DNA of 64,000 nucleotides from Pararhizobium_B sp963838155 (GCA_963838155.1 CAWIQE010000019.1:124001-188000); one strand, 5' to 3'; counted from the stretch's first letter, positions 35,125 to 44,518 are shown. A program made the numbers and translations. The notes: generated by a model from the letters alone, not told the origin.

Positions 35125-36420
35125 TCAGCGCTCCCGGGCGAGCGTCCGGTGGTCGATGAGGTATTTCCCGAAAAGCGGGAGGCTGGCCGCACCGAGGGCG
35201 CGCGCGATCGGCCCGATGGTGCCCGTGAGGACGGCCGGCGCCGTCACGCCCTGCAGGTCGAGCCTGTCGATTTCCTGGCGTGTGGCACGGGCGATCGCCT
35301 CGCGATAGGTGCGCGGCAGTCCGCCGTCGATGATCGCCGTCTCGAAATCGATGACGGAGATGGCCGAGACGATCGCGCGCGACAGGCCGCGCGCCACGAT
35401 GCCGACCCAGGCGTCGGCCTCGGCCTCGATGCCGGACCAGTCGTCGGGCGAGTTCCAGAGGATCGACGGGTCGATCCCCTTCTCCTTCAGCATGCGCTCC
35501 AGAACCATGATCGACGCCTGGTCGATCAGCTGTTCGAGTTCGCCGTCCGGTCCGGGGACCGGCATGGAGCCGAGGGCGCCGGCATTGCCGGTGCGGCCCG
35601 CATAGAGCCCGCCGTTCAGCACGATCCCGCCCCCGATGAACGTGCCGACATAGAAATAGATGAAGTCGGCGCGCGACTGGTGCTCGCCGAAGACCAGTTC
35701 GGCGGCGCAGGCCGCGGTCGCATCGTTCTGCAGGTAGACGGGATAGGCGGAGACGGCGGCGATCGCGGCTTCCAGGTCGGTCTCGCGCCACACGTCCAGC
35801 CCGCCGGCGGGCACCTCCATGCCGTCGGCCCAGTTCCACAGCTGGAAAGGCATGGCGACGCCGAGGCCCGCGACCCGTCCGCGCAGGGGCGGCGCCAGCC
35901 CGGCGACGAGCTTCTCCATGCCGCGCCCGGCGAATTCGATGATGTCGGCGGGCAGCGGCCAGGCATAGCTGCGGCGCAGGTGGCCCGTCGCCCGGCCGAG
36001 AAAATCGACGAGCACGAGATCGGCGCTGCGCCGGCCGACTTTCAGGCCGAAGAAATAGGCGCCTTCCGGGTTCAGGGACAGCGGCACCGAGGGCTGGCCG
36101 ACGCGGCCGCGGATCGGCTCGCCGCGCATGAGAAGGTCGTCGGCTTCGAGGCTGCGCATGATGACCGAGACGGTCTGCGCGGAGAGCCCCGTCATGCGGG
36201 CGAGGCCGGTCTTCGTCATGCTGCCGTGGCGGCGGACGAGGGAAAGCGCCAGCCGCTCGTTGTAGGCGCGCATGCCGCTCTGGTTCGAGCCGCGCGGCGA
36301 AAGCCCGTGCTGCCCTTCCGCGCCGGGGAATACTCGATCGGCCTCGGTCTTCACGTCTCCTCCCGCGCTTTCCGTCGGCGGCGTTTCCGGCGCCGACGCA
36401 AGGGCTCCGGCCGCCACCAT
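35125..36420 (-). CDS. ROK-family transcriptional repressor of the fructose operon (FrcR-like)
   Basis: 431 residues from the ATG at 36420. N-terminal winged HTH (MTKTGLARMTGLSAQTVSVI), then a ROK sugar-kinase-like fold (GLGVAMPFQLWNWADGMEVP; FIGGGIVLNGGLYAGRTGNA; FETAIIDGGLPRTY). Divergent from frcB. A TTG start at 36444 is open but would lie inside the palindromic operator, so the later ATG is preferred. Expected to repress frcBCAK in the absence of a sugar ligand and to regulate itself. Confidence 0.88.
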   Translation of the reverse strand: MVAAGALASAPETPPTESAGGDVKTEADRVFPGAEGQHGLSPRGSNQSGMRAYNERLALSLVRRHGSMTKTGLARMTGLSAQTVSVIMRSLEADDLLMRGEPIRGRVGQPSVPLSLNPEGAYFFGLKVGRRSADLVLVDFLGRATGHLRRSYAWPLPADIIEFAGRGMEKLVAGLAPPLRGRVAGLGVAMPFQLWNWADGMEVPAGGLDVWRETDLEAAIAAVSAYPVYLQNDATAACAAELVFGEHQSRADFIYFYVGTFIGGGIVLNGGLYAGRTGNAGALGSMPVPGPDGELEQLIDQASIMVLERMLKEKGIDPSILWNSPDDWSGIEAEADAWVGIVARGLSRAIVSAISVIDFETAIIDGGLPRTYREAIARATRQEIDRLDLQGVTAPAVLTGTIGPIARALGAASLPLFGKYLIDHRTLARER

Positions 36421-36438
36421 GAGGCGCGAACCGACGGG

Positions 36439-36475
36439 TGTCAATAAATAAATAAGAGTGATTTAATTATTGACA
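36439..36475. promoter_or_regulatory. Operator palindrome between the ROK repressor gene and frcB
   Basis: TGTCAATAA (36439-36447) and TTATTGACA (36467-36475) are a perfect 9-bp inverted repeat around a 19-bp AT-rich centre. Each arm contains a TTGACA -35-like box facing one of the divergent genes, so a repressor bound here would shut both promoters. Confidence 0.7.
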
Positions 36476-36570
36476 AGATCCCTGCCATGGTGTTCGCTGC
36501 GGATGACAGACCCGCCCCGTGGCAGCACGCCTCGGGCGGTCGTCGGAAGTTTTCAACTCGGGAGGTACTC

Positions 36571-37602
36571 ATGAAAACTCGGACCATTCTGAAATCCGCT
36601 CTGCTGGGAACGGCGGCGGCGGGCTTCCTGGCAGCGTCGCCGGCCCTGGCGAAGGACGTGAGCGCCTGCCTCATCACCAAGACCGACACCAATCCCTATT
36701 TCGTCACGATGAAGAAGGGCGCCGAGCAGAAGGCCAAGGAGCTGGGCGTCAACCTCAAGACCTATGCGGGCAAGTATGACGGGGACAACCAGTCCCAGGT
36801 CGACGCCATCGAATCTTGCGTGGCGGAAAAGGTCGACGGCATCCTGATCACCGCCTCGGACACCAAGGCCATCGTGCCGACCGTGCAGAAGGCGCGCAAG
36901 GCCGGCGTGATGGTCATCGCGCTCGACACCACGCTCGAACCCGTCGACGCCGCGGACGCGACCTTCGCCACCGACAATTTCGAAGCCGGCGAACTGATCG
37001 GTAAGTGGGCGAAGGCGACGATGGGCGACAAGGCCAAGGATGCGCACATCGCCTTCCTGGATCTCGCCACGAGCCAGCCGTCGGTCGGCGTGCAGCGCGA
37101 CCAGGGCTTCATGGTCGGCTTCGGGATCGATCCCAAGGACAAGACCAAGTGGGGCGACGAGAGCGACCCGCGCATCGTCGGCCACGACGTCACCGGCGGC
37201 GCCGAGGACGGCGGCCGCACGGCCATGGAGAACCTTCTCCAGAAGGACCCGAGCACGAACCTCGTCTACACGATCAACGAGCCTTCCGCGGCGGGCGCCT
37301 ATCAGGCGCTGAAGGCCGTCGGCCTCGACAAGCAGGCCACCATCGTCTCGATCGACGGCGGCTGCCCGGGCGTCAAGAACATCCAGGACGGCGTCATCGG
37401 CGCGACGTCGCAGCAGTATCCGCTGCTGATGGCGGCCGACGGGATCCAGGCGATCAAGGACTATGTCGAGACCGGCAAGAAGCCGGAGAAGTCGAAGGGG
37501 CTCGACTTCCACAACACCGGGGTCAACCTGATTACCGACCACCCGGCCGACGGCGTGCCCTCGATCAGCGTCAAGGAAGGCCTGGACAAGTGCTGGGGCT
37601 GA
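36571..37602 (+). CDS. frcB: Fructose ABC transporter, periplasmic binding protein
   Basis: 343 residues, ATG preceded by GGAGG. Sec signal peptide (MKTRTILKSALLGTAAAGFL, cleavage after ALA). The mature part is a type I periplasmic-binding fold: SACLITKTDTNPYFVTMKKG, DGILITASDTKAIVP, VIALDTTLE, VYTINEPSAAGAYQAL, VSIDGGCPGVKNIQDG. These match FrcB of Sinorhizobium meliloti. First gene of the frc operon, under the divergent operator. The 203-base gap to frcC is typical for a highly expressed binding protein. Confidence 0.93.
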   Translation: MKTRTILKSALLGTAAAGFLAASPALAKDVSACLITKTDTNPYFVTMKKGAEQKAKELGVNLKTYAGKYDGDNQSQVDAIESCVAEKVDGILITASDTKAIVPTVQKARKAGVMVIALDTTLEPVDAADATFATDNFEAGELIGKWAKATMGDKAKDAHIAFLDLATSQPSVGVQRDQGFMVGFGIDPKDKTKWGDESDPRIVGHDVTGGAEDGGRTAMENLLQKDPSTNLVYTINEPSAAGAYQALKAVGLDKQATIVSIDGGCPGVKNIQDGVIGATSQQYPLLMAADGIQAIKDYVETGKKPEKSKGLDFHNTGVNLITDHPADGVPSISVKEGLDKCWG

Positions 37603-37805
37603 CGCCGGCCGGCCGATTGCGGACTTGATCCGCCCGGCGAGCCGGATCACACTGGCGGACCTGGCGAGGAGCGAGGGGCGCGCGGCGCCCCTCGCGCAGA
37701 ATCGCGGACGGGAAGGGCGGATGCGCTCCTGACCGAACGGAACAGCGCACCTTCCAGCGGCGCCGCGGCCGCGACGGAAAGGCCGCGGCTCGAGGGAGGA
37801 CATGC

Positions 37806-38855
37806 ATGAGCGACCAAACGGTTGCCGCCGGCGGCAAGGCGGAACAATCCGCTTTCGAAACCCGGCGCCACACGCCCCTGCAGCGAATGCAGCATTTCCT
37901 GCACGGCAATCCCGCCGCCGTGCCGCTGATCGTCCTCGTCGTCGCGGTGGTCGGCTTCGGCCTGGCCATCGGGCCGCGCTTCTACTCGGCCTTCACGCTG
38001 ACGCTCATTCTCCAGCAGGTGGCCATCACCGGCATCGTCGGCGCCGGCCAGACGCTGGTCATCCTCACGGCCGGCATCGACCTCTCGGTCGGCGCGATCA
38101 TGGTGCTGTCGTCGGTCGTCATGGGCCAGTTCGCCATGCACTACGGGGTGCCCGGTTTCGCCGCCGTGCTCGCGGGCCTGATCGTCGGCGGGCTTTGCGG
38201 GCTCGTCAACGGGCTTCTCGTCGCGAAGGTGCGGCTGCCGCCGTTCATCGTGACGCTGGGCACATGGTCGATTTTCGGGGCGGCCAACTTCATCTATTCG
38301 GGCAACGAGACGGTCCGCAGCCAGGATATCGACCGGGTGGCCCCGATCCTGCACCTGTTCGGCGATTCCTTCCGCCTCGGGGGTGCGGTCTTCACCTACG
38401 GCGTCGTCGCCATGGTGGTGCTCGTCCTCGGCCTCTGGTACGCGCTCAACCACACCGCCTGGGGCCGCCACGTCTATGCGGTCGGCGACGACCAGGAGGC
38501 CTCCATGCTGGCCGGCATCCGGGTCGAGCGCGTCTTCATCTCCGTCTACGTCGTCACGGGGGTGATCTGCGCGCTCGCCGGCTGGGCGCTCATCGGGCGC
38601 ATCGGCGCGGTCTCGCCGCAGGCCGGGCAGCTCGAGAACATCAACGCGATCACCGCCACGGTCATCGGCGGCACCTCGCTCTTCGGCGGGCGCGGATCGA
38701 TCCTCGGCACCCTGTTCGGGGCGCTCATCGTCGGCGTGTTCTCGCTCGGCCTCAGGCTGATCGGCACCGACCCGCAATGGACGCAGCTCACCGTCGGCGC
38801 CCTCATCATCGTCGCGGTCGCGACCGACCAGTGGATCAGAAAGGTCTCGGCATGA
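37806..38855 (+). CDS. frcC: Fructose ABC transporter, permease
   Basis: 349 residues with eight to ten membrane helices. The CUT2-family permease motif is present (GQTLVILTAGIDLSVGAIM) and near the end GTSLFGGRGSILGTLFGALI. GGAGG precedes the ATG. Its stop overlaps the start of the ATPase gene by four bases. Confidence 0.94.
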   Translation: MSDQTVAAGGKAEQSAFETRRHTPLQRMQHFLHGNPAAVPLIVLVVAVVGFGLAIGPRFYSAFTLTLILQQVAITGIVGAGQTLVILTAGIDLSVGAIMVLSSVVMGQFAMHYGVPGFAAVLAGLIVGGLCGLVNGLLVAKVRLPPFIVTLGTWSIFGAANFIYSGNETVRSQDIDRVAPILHLFGDSFRLGGAVFTYGVVAMVVLVLGLWYALNHTAWGRHVYAVGDDQEASMLAGIRVERVFISVYVVTGVICALAGWALIGRIGAVSPQAGQLENINAITATVIGGTSLFGGRGSILGTLFGALIVGVFSLGLRLIGTDPQWTQLTVGALIIVAVATDQWIRKVSA

Positions 38856-39637
38856 GCACGGAAAAACCCATCCTCACCGCCCGCAACCTGGTCAAGCGCT
38901 ACGGCCGCGTCACGGCGCTCGACAACAGCGACTTCGACCTCTATCCGGGCGAGGTCCTGGCGGTCATCGGCGACAACGGCGCGGGCAAGTCGACGCTGAT
39001 CAAGGCCCTGTCGGGGGCCGTCACGCCGGATTCGGGCGAGATCCGGCTGGCGGGCGAGGTGGTCAACTTCGTCTCGCCGATGCAGGCGCGCGACGCGGGC
39101 ATCGAGACCGTCTACCAGACCTTGGCGCTGTCGCCGGCGCTGTCGATCGCAAACAACATGTTCCTCGGCAGGGAAATCCGGAAGAAGGGCATTCTCGGCT
39201 CCTGGTTCCGGATGCTCGACAAGCAGGCGATGGAACGCTTCGCCAGGGAGAAGCTGTCGGACCTCGGCCTGATGACCATCCAGAACATCGGCCAGGCGGT
39301 GGAGACCCTTTCGGGCGGCCAGCGGCAGGGCGTGGCGGTCGCCCGGGCGGCGGCCTTCGCGGCCAAGGTGATCATCATGGACGAGCCGACGGCGGCCCTC
39401 GGCGTCAAGGAGTCCGGGCGGGTGCTGGAGCTCATCCGCGACGTGAGGAAGCGCGGGCTGCCGATCGTGCTGATCTCTCACAACATGCCGCATGTGTTCG
39501 AGGTGGCGGACCGGGTCCACATCCACCGGCTGGGCAAGCGCATCGCCGTGGTCGACCCGCGGCAGATGACGGCTTCCGACGCCGTGGCGATCATGACGGG
39601 GGCGAAGGCGCCGCCCGAAGAGGCGCAGGCCGCGTGA
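38852..39637 (+). CDS. frcA: Fructose ABC transporter, ATP-binding protein
   Basis: 261 residues, one nucleotide-binding domain (unlike the duplicated RbsA): Walker A GDNGAGKST, Q-loop TVYQTLALSPALSI, signature LSGGQRQ, Walker B VIIMDEPTAAL, H-loop VLISHNMPHVFEVADRV. The single-domain form is diagnostic of Frc-type importers. ATGA overlap with frcC upstream and GTGA-type overlap with the kinase gene downstream indicate one tightly coupled operon. Confidence 0.95.
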   Translation: MSTEKPILTARNLVKRYGRVTALDNSDFDLYPGEVLAVIGDNGAGKSTLIKALSGAVTPDSGEIRLAGEVVNFVSPMQARDAGIETVYQTLALSPALSIANNMFLGREIRKKGILGSWFRMLDKQAMERFAREKLSDLGLMTIQNIGQAVETLSGGQRQGVAVARAAAFAAKVIIMDEPTAALGVKESGRVLELIRDVRKRGLPIVLISHNMPHVFEVADRVHIHRLGKRIAVVDPRQMTASDAVAIMTGAKAPPEEAQAA

Positions 39638-40278
39638 GCCGCGACGGCAGCCGCGACCTCGCCCGCCGGGTGCTGGAAGCGGCGGCGGGCCGGGCGCGCT
39701 TCGTCGCGGCGATCGCGGGCCCGCCGGGCGGCGGCAAGTCGACCGTCGCGGAACGCCTGCACCAGGCCGTCGAGGACGCCGCGGGGCCGGACTGCTCGGT
39801 CGTCGTGCCGATGGACGGCTTCCACTACGACGACGCCGTGCTCGAGGCCCGCGGCCAGCGGGCACGCAAGGGCGCCCCCTTCACCTTCGACGTGGCGGGC
39901 TACGCCGCGACGCTCGCGCGCATCCGGCGGTCGGAGGAGGCCGTTGCGGTGCCGGTCTTCGACCGCAGCCTGGAACTGTCGCGGGCGGCCGCCCGGATCG
40001 TCGAGCCGCATCACCGCATCGTCATCACGGAAGGCAACTATCTCCTGCTCGACGAAGAGCCGTGGTCGGCGCTCGCCCCGCTGATCGACCTCGCGGTGGC
40101 GATCGACGTGCCGGAGAGCGTCCTGGAGCGCCGGCTGGTCCGCCGCTGGCTCGGCTACGGCATGGACCGGGAGGCCGCCCTCGCCCGGGTCCGCTCCAAC
40201 GATCTCGTCAACGCCCGCTACGTGGCCACCCGCAGCCGGCCGGCCGACATCGTCGTCGCGTCGGGCGACGACGGATGA
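39634..40278 (+). CDS. frcK: FrcK-type P-loop kinase of the fructose operon
   Basis: 214 residues, GTG start overlapping the frcA stop. Walker A AGPPGGGKST, substrate segment VVPMDGFHYDDAVLEARGQR, and FDRSLELSRAAA, as in uridine/pantothenate-kinase-like enzymes. Last gene of the operon. In rhizobial frc operons the cognate kinase-like protein is called FrcK; the phosphorylated substrate is not established by the sequence. Confidence 0.88.
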   Translation: MSRDGSRDLARRVLEAAAGRARFVAAIAGPPGGGKSTVAERLHQAVEDAAGPDCSVVVPMDGFHYDDAVLEARGQRARKGAPFTFDVAGYAATLARIRRSEEAVAVPVFDRSLELSRAAARIVEPHHRIVITEGNYLLLDEEPWSALAPLIDLAVAIDVPESVLERRLVRRWLGYGMDREAALARVRSNDLVNARYVATRSRPADIVVASGDDG

Positions 40279-40425
40279 TCCGGAACCCAGGCTCCGGCCG
40301 GCACCCGCGGCAACCGGATGCGGCCCGCCCTTTGAAAATCCCCCGCCCGTTCCCGCGATCGCGGCCGCCCAAGGCAAGGCCCGCGCAAAATATTCCAGCC
40401 CCCCTTGGAAATCCCCCGCCCGCGG

Positions 40426-40454
40426 TTGACAGCCATTCCCCCGCAGCCTAAATG
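40426..40454 (+). promoter_or_regulatory. Sigma-70-type promoter for tRNA-Leu
   Basis: -35 TTGACA (40426-40431), 17-bp spacer, -10 TAAATG (40449-40454), ten bases before the tRNA 5' end. Confidence 0.7.
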
Positions 40455-40464
40455 CGGGGCCGCT

Positions 40465-40549
40465 GCCCAGATGGCGGAATTGGTAGACGCGCACGGTTCA
40501 GGTCCGTGTGCCGCAAGGCGTGGAGGTTCGAGTCCTCTTCTGGGCACCA
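40465..40549 (+). tRNA. tRNA-Leu (anticodon CAG)
   Basis: Acceptor GCCCAGA pairs with TCTGGGC. Anticodon stem CACGG/CCGTG closes TTCAGGT (anticodon CAG). A long variable arm is present (about GTGCCGCAAGGCGTG), then T-arm GGTTCGAGTCC and encoded ACCA. Its 3' end is the attachment site expected for the adjacent integrase. Confidence 0.95.
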
Positions 40550-40592
40550 ATCGCTTGTTTCAGGTTGTCCACGACAGTCCAACAAGGTACTC

Positions 40593-40619
40593 AAAAAGCC
40601 CGGGAAACCGGGCTTTTTT
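40593..40619 (+). terminator. Rho-independent terminator after tRNA-Leu
   Basis: AAAAAGCCCGG-GAAA-CCGGGCTTTTTT: an 11-bp perfect stem, tetraloop and T run, 44 bases past the tRNA. Confidence 0.9.
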
Positions 40620-40739
40620 GTTGCCTGCGCGTCCGAGGTCGTCCAGCGGCGTTTGTTGGCATCCAGCAATTTTGCTGGTAAGGGTGTTGGTGTTTTGGCA
40701 CTTTGTGTCCCTGCCCGCAGCTTTCGATACCAACACCTT

Positions 40740-41936
40740 ATGCCCCTCACAGACACGCAAATCAGAAACCTTAAAGCGTCGGACAAGCCAAAAAAGTGCA
40801 GTGACGGCGGCGGTCTGCACGTGCTTCTGACGCCACAGGGATCGAAGCTTTGGCGTTTCTCCTACCGATTCGGCGGCAAACAGAAGACGATGGCACTCGG
40901 CGCGTACCCAGCGACTTCGCTGGCGCGGGCAAGGGAAAAGCGGGAGGCCGCGAAAAGGCTCCTTGCGGAAGGCGTTGATCCGGCCGTTCAGGCTAAGCTC
41001 GACAAGATCAAGAAGGACACCGCGGCGTCCCAGACGTTCAATGCTATCGCAGACGAGTTCCTCCAGAAGGTAGAGCGAGAAGGCCGCGCCGATGCCACTC
41101 TCACCAAAAAGACATGGCTGCTTTCGTTGGCTCGAGCGGATATTGGCAATCGGCCGATCGGCGATATCACGGCTTTCGAGATCCTTGTGCCGCTGCGAAA
41201 GGTCGAGGCCGACGGCAACTACGAAACCGCCCGCCGCTTGCGTGCCACGATCGGACAGGTCTTTCGGTACGCCATCGCCACCGCGAAGGCAGAGAACGAC
41301 CCGACCTTCGGCCTCAAGGGAGCGCTCGTGACGCCGACCGTCACACACCGAGCAGCGCTGACCGACAGAATACGCTTCGGCGGCCTGCTACGCGCCATCT
41401 GGGGCTACGAGGGCATGCGCGAGACCCGCGCCGCTCTGCAGCTCATGGCGCTCTTATACCCCCGCCCGGGTGAACTCCGACAAGCCGCCTGGAGCGAGTT
41501 CGACTTCGCAAAGGCCGAGTGGGTTCTTCCGGAGGCGCGCACGAAGATGCGCCGCGAGCATCGAAAACCGCTTTCGACGGCAGCCATAGAGATCCTACGC
41601 GAGTTGAAGGAACTGACCGGATACCGGGAGCAACTTTTCCCGTCGATACAGAACCCTCGGCGTCCCATGAGCGAGAACACCATGAACGCCGCGCTTCGGC
41701 GGATGGGCTTCACGCAATCAGAAGCGACCAGCCATGGCTTTCGCGCCTCGGCGTCGTCGCTACTGAACGAAAGCGGGAAGTGGTCGTCCGATGCTATCGA
41801 GGCTGAACTCGGTCACGTCGGTGCCGATCAGGTCCGACGCGCCTACCACCGCGCGCAGTATTGGGACGAACGTGTGAGGATGGCCGATTGGTGGGCCGCC
41901 GAGATTGCAAGACTGCTGCATCAGGCGAGCGCCTGA
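40740..41936 (+). CDS. int: P4-type tyrosine integrase
   Basis: 398 residues. An N-terminal DUF4102-type arm-binding domain (MPLTDTQIRNLKASDKPKKC; DGGGLHVLLTPQGSKLWRF) is followed by the core-binding and catalytic domains with Arg in LYPRPGELRQAAW, H-x-x-R in SHGFRASASSLLNE, and the Tyr nucleophile in VRRAYHRAQYWDER. It lies 190 bases downstream of the tRNA-Leu gene in the same orientation, the classic position for an element inserted at a tRNA 3' end. Appears intact. Confidence 0.95.
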   Translation: MPLTDTQIRNLKASDKPKKCSDGGGLHVLLTPQGSKLWRFSYRFGGKQKTMALGAYPATSLARAREKREAAKRLLAEGVDPAVQAKLDKIKKDTAASQTFNAIADEFLQKVEREGRADATLTKKTWLLSLARADIGNRPIGDITAFEILVPLRKVEADGNYETARRLRATIGQVFRYAIATAKAENDPTFGLKGALVTPTVTHRAALTDRIRFGGLLRAIWGYEGMRETRAALQLMALLYPRPGELRQAAWSEFDFAKAEWVLPEARTKMRREHRKPLSTAAIEILRELKELTGYREQLFPSIQNPRRPMSENTMNAALRRMGFTQSEATSHGFRASASSLLNESGKWSSDAIEAELGHVGADQVRRAYHRAQYWDERVRMADWWAAEIARLLHQASA

Positions 41937-41945
41937 CGGCGCTTT

Positions 41946-42140
41946 TTGTCAAGTGATCGGGACGCCGAGACGACCAGCCATCCTCGCGAATTAGCGGAAA
42001 AGGCGTTGGCGCACACGATCGAGAACAAGGTGGAAGCCGGCTATCGTCGCGGCAACCTGCTTGAGAAGCGACGCGAGCTGATGTTGGATTGGGCGAGCTT
42101 CATCGGAGCGCCGCGGGAAACGAGCAACGACGAGGGTTAG
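41946..42140 (+). pseudogene. C-terminal remnant of a second tyrosine integrase
   Basis: The frame reads RELAEKALAHTIENKVEAGY and continues RRGNLLEKRRELMLDWASFI. This is the usual end of P4-like integrases (LAH...AAYRRGDLFEKRR.LM..WA), including the Tyr-nucleophile position (EAGYRRG). Everything upstream of the last ~60 residues is missing. It starts directly after the intact integrase, as if a newer element had replaced most of an older one. Confidence 0.75.
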
Positions 42141-42141
42141 A

Positions 42142-43131
42142 ATGACGAGCGCCAGCAGGTGGCAAAAGGACTACGTGCATCTCCGTCATATCATCCTGGA
42201 AATGCGCTTTCCGGGTTTCACGCAGACCGTCGAAGACAAGCTATGGGAACTTGACCAAGGCCGATCATCTCACGCCAACTTGGAGGACATTGCTGACGGC
42301 CTGTCGAAAGCATTCGACGGTCAGCTCGATCTCCGGGACACTTTTGCCACCGACTTAGAGAATCCTGCGGAAGGTTCGACGGTCGCGAATGCATCTCACG
42401 TGGGAGTGCGTGCATGGCTGAGGGCAGTCTGGGACTTCATGGGCGAGCTGGAGACCACGGGAGAGAGCCGATCGAATGCGATTCTCCGCGCAATGGCCCC
42501 GTACAAAAGCGCGATCGTGCAGGAACAAGAAGCCAAGCGGAAGGCCGCTATCAAAGAGGCTGAACGGCCGATCGACTATGACCACTACTTCAGTCTCGCG
42601 CCGTGGACGCCAATGGAAGCGGCCTGCTTGTCGCTTGGAATTTGTCCTCCGTCGAGCGGGAGACCACGGCTGTCCAACGAAGCACGCGAGGAACTCGACA
42701 AGCGACTACAGCTTCTCACCCGTCGCCTCGGATGTGATGAAGACGAGCCAAAGGTCGCGCCTGCCGAGGTTTGTCGGATCCTCGGCGAACGCGCGCTAGT
42801 GCCTTTGAACGAGTTCCAGGTGCGAATGCAACCCGCGGCCGCTGATGAAGATGATCTGAGCGCAGATGCTAAAAGAAGCCTCTACAGGATGGTCGTCGGA
42901 ATGGCGATCATGAATTACGAGTTTGATCCCAAATCAGCATATTCAGATAGCAAGACCTACACGTATATTTGCAATGATATCGCACGGACGAACGTGGAAA
43001 TTAGCGCTAGAACTGCGAAAAAATATCTGCGCGCTGGACTTGAATATCTCGCAAATCATGACAACCGCTTGAAGGGTCCAATCCTTCGCCCTGACAAAGC
43101 ACGCAGCTTTAGCTGGCCGAAATTCCACTAA
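42142..43131 (+). CDS. Hypothetical protein of the integrative element
   Basis: 329 residues, soluble. The middle contains YDHYFSLAPWTPMEAACLSL followed by a short acidic linker; the C-terminal ~90 residues are helical and could bind DNA (SARTAKKYLRAGLEYLANHD). No catalytic motif seen. It begins two bases after the preceding remnant's stop. Lower GC near its 3' end. Family not recognised; probably element-specific. Confidence 0.7.
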   Translation: MTSASRWQKDYVHLRHIILEMRFPGFTQTVEDKLWELDQGRSSHANLEDIADGLSKAFDGQLDLRDTFATDLENPAEGSTVANASHVGVRAWLRAVWDFMGELETTGESRSNAILRAMAPYKSAIVQEQEAKRKAAIKEAERPIDYDHYFSLAPWTPMEAACLSLGICPPSSGRPRLSNEAREELDKRLQLLTRRLGCDEDEPKVAPAEVCRILGERALVPLNEFQVRMQPAAADEDDLSADAKRSLYRMVVGMAIMNYEFDPKSAYSDSKTYTYICNDIARTNVEISARTAKKYLRAGLEYLANHDNRLKGPILRPDKARSFSWPKFH

Positions 43132-43253
43132 CGTCCGCACAACCGCATCGAAAATTGAACCTGGAAAAATTCGGCCCTGCCGAGGAACATTTCCCCGTTC
43201 CAACGCGCGCACGGCACCGTCTTCCCGTGATCAACACAAGACGGAGTAAGACC

Positions 43254-43469
43254 GTGAAAGACACAGACGACAGCTTCCCCGAAGCGGGTCCAGTCAGGCT
43301 GAGCCAGATCCTCAACTACGTGCCTGTCTCCCGGAGCCTCTGGTGGCAGGGAGTCCGCGATGGCCGGTTCCCAAAGCCGTGCCGCAAGATCTCCGCGAGA
43401 GTGACGTGCTGGTGGGCTGAAGACGTCCGCGCACTTTTCCATGATAACCTCGACGGAGGCAACCAATAA
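43254..43469 (+). CDS. AlpA-type helix-turn-helix regulator / excisionase
   Basis: 71 residues, GTG start with GGAG seven bases upstream. The AlpA/phage-regulator HTH pattern is clear: VRLSQILNYVPVSRSLWWQG followed by VRDGRFPKPCRKISARVTCW and WWAEDVRALF. Such proteins in P4-like elements activate integrase and excision genes or act as excisionase. Stop and next start overlap by one base. Confidence 0.85.
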   Translation: MKDTDDSFPEAGPVRLSQILNYVPVSRSLWWQGVRDGRFPKPCRKISARVTCWWAEDVRALFHDNLDGGNQ

Positions 43470-44518
43470 TGAAAAAGGCGACGACGAAAAGGCAAGCCCA
43501 AAAGGCGCGTACGAGCGAGAGGCGCGAGCGCAATCGCAAGAATAAGAGGAAGTCGCTTGCGCGGGAAAGTTCGAAGGTGCGCGAGGAGCCATCTCGTTCA
43601 CCAGCAACCCATGAACCCCGCACCGAGAAAAAAGGCGGCCAGAACAAAGCTGGTCAGGGCAAACCGAAACCCGACAAGAAGGAGGTCGAGGTAGACTTCG
43701 ACGAGATTCCGACGGAGCCTGACCTGCCGCCCGTGGAAGAGCTGACGGACGGAGAGGGCGCGCCCCGGCAACTGATTCATGTCCGACGGTGCTTTCGAGC
43801 GCTTGAGGTCGGCAGCCGGGCTCGCCTGCATGCGCTGCTGGCGACCGTATATGGCTTGGCGCTCATCATGGCCGAAGACTTCGAGATCTGGCAGCAGCTA
43901 TGCGATCACCCCGAATGGGAAGGTGTGCGGAACAGTCCTCAGCACCACCATCAGGACGAAGCTCTCCACTACGCGATGCGCTTCGCAGTCGGGCTCGAAG
44001 GCACGGAGGCGAGCAGGCGGGCGAGCAAATACGCTCGCGCCCTGCAAGGCTTCTTCGATGACCGCGTCCCGGCGGATCAGATTCCCGACCTCATTGAGGA
44101 GGGGCACGGCATCGAGCAACTTGCCCGCGAGAACGTCAAATCGCCTCGCGAGCCCGCGCCCGGCGATCCACCCCTCAAGAAACCAACCGAGGATCTGGAT
44201 AGCGATGATGACGATGATACCGACGACAGCGATGATAGGCTTACGTCTTCGGAGGACGCCGAGGAGGAGGATGAAAGCGGTGGCCGCGGGGCCGCCAAGC
44301 CCGGCGCTTTCTCGCCACCGCCCGGCGCAATTCGCATCCTCGCAGAGGAGAGCATCGCGACGCGCAACCTGCTGAAGAAAAAGGGCAAGAAGGACGTCAG
44401 GCTATGCTTCGATGTGGATGATGTTCGCGGCCGCGAGGTGCACATCTCAAGCGTCCGTACGTTGCGGTCGAAAACGAAGACTTCTCGGAAGAGTTCGTCC
44501 AGGCGGTCGAAGTCGTAA
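43469..44518 (+). CDS. Hypothetical protein with basic N-terminus and acidic C-terminal tract
   Basis: 349 residues. The first ~60 are Lys/Arg-rich (KRQAQKARTSERRERNRKNK), probably disordered and nucleic-acid binding. A helical middle (about 100-215) is followed by a Asp/Glu tract (about 243-275, e.g. DSDDDDDTDDSDD) and a basic end. No membrane segment. Overlaps the alpA-type gene, so the two are coupled. Function unknown; charge layout suggests a DNA/RNA-associated protein of the element. Confidence 0.7.
   Translation: MKKATTKRQAQKARTSERRERNRKNKRKSLARESSKVREEPSRSPATHEPRTEKKGGQNKAGQGKPKPDKKEVEVDFDEIPTEPDLPPVEELTDGEGAPRQLIHVRRCFRALEVGSRARLHALLATVYGLALIMAEDFEIWQQLCDHPEWEGVRNSPQHHHQDEALHYAMRFAVGLEGTEASRRASKYARALQGFFDDRVPADQIPDLIEEGHGIEQLARENVKSPREPAPGDPPLKKPTEDLDSDDDDDTDDSDDRLTSSEDAEEEDESGGRGAAKPGAFSPPPGAIRILAEESIATRNLLKKKGKKDVRLCFDVDDVRGREVHISSVRTLRSKTKTSRKSSSRRSKS

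Noticed and set aside
43598..44445. Minus-strand frames opposite the acidic/basic protein
   Set aside because: Ser/Leu-rich antisense translation of a Asp/Lys-rich gene; no independent signals.
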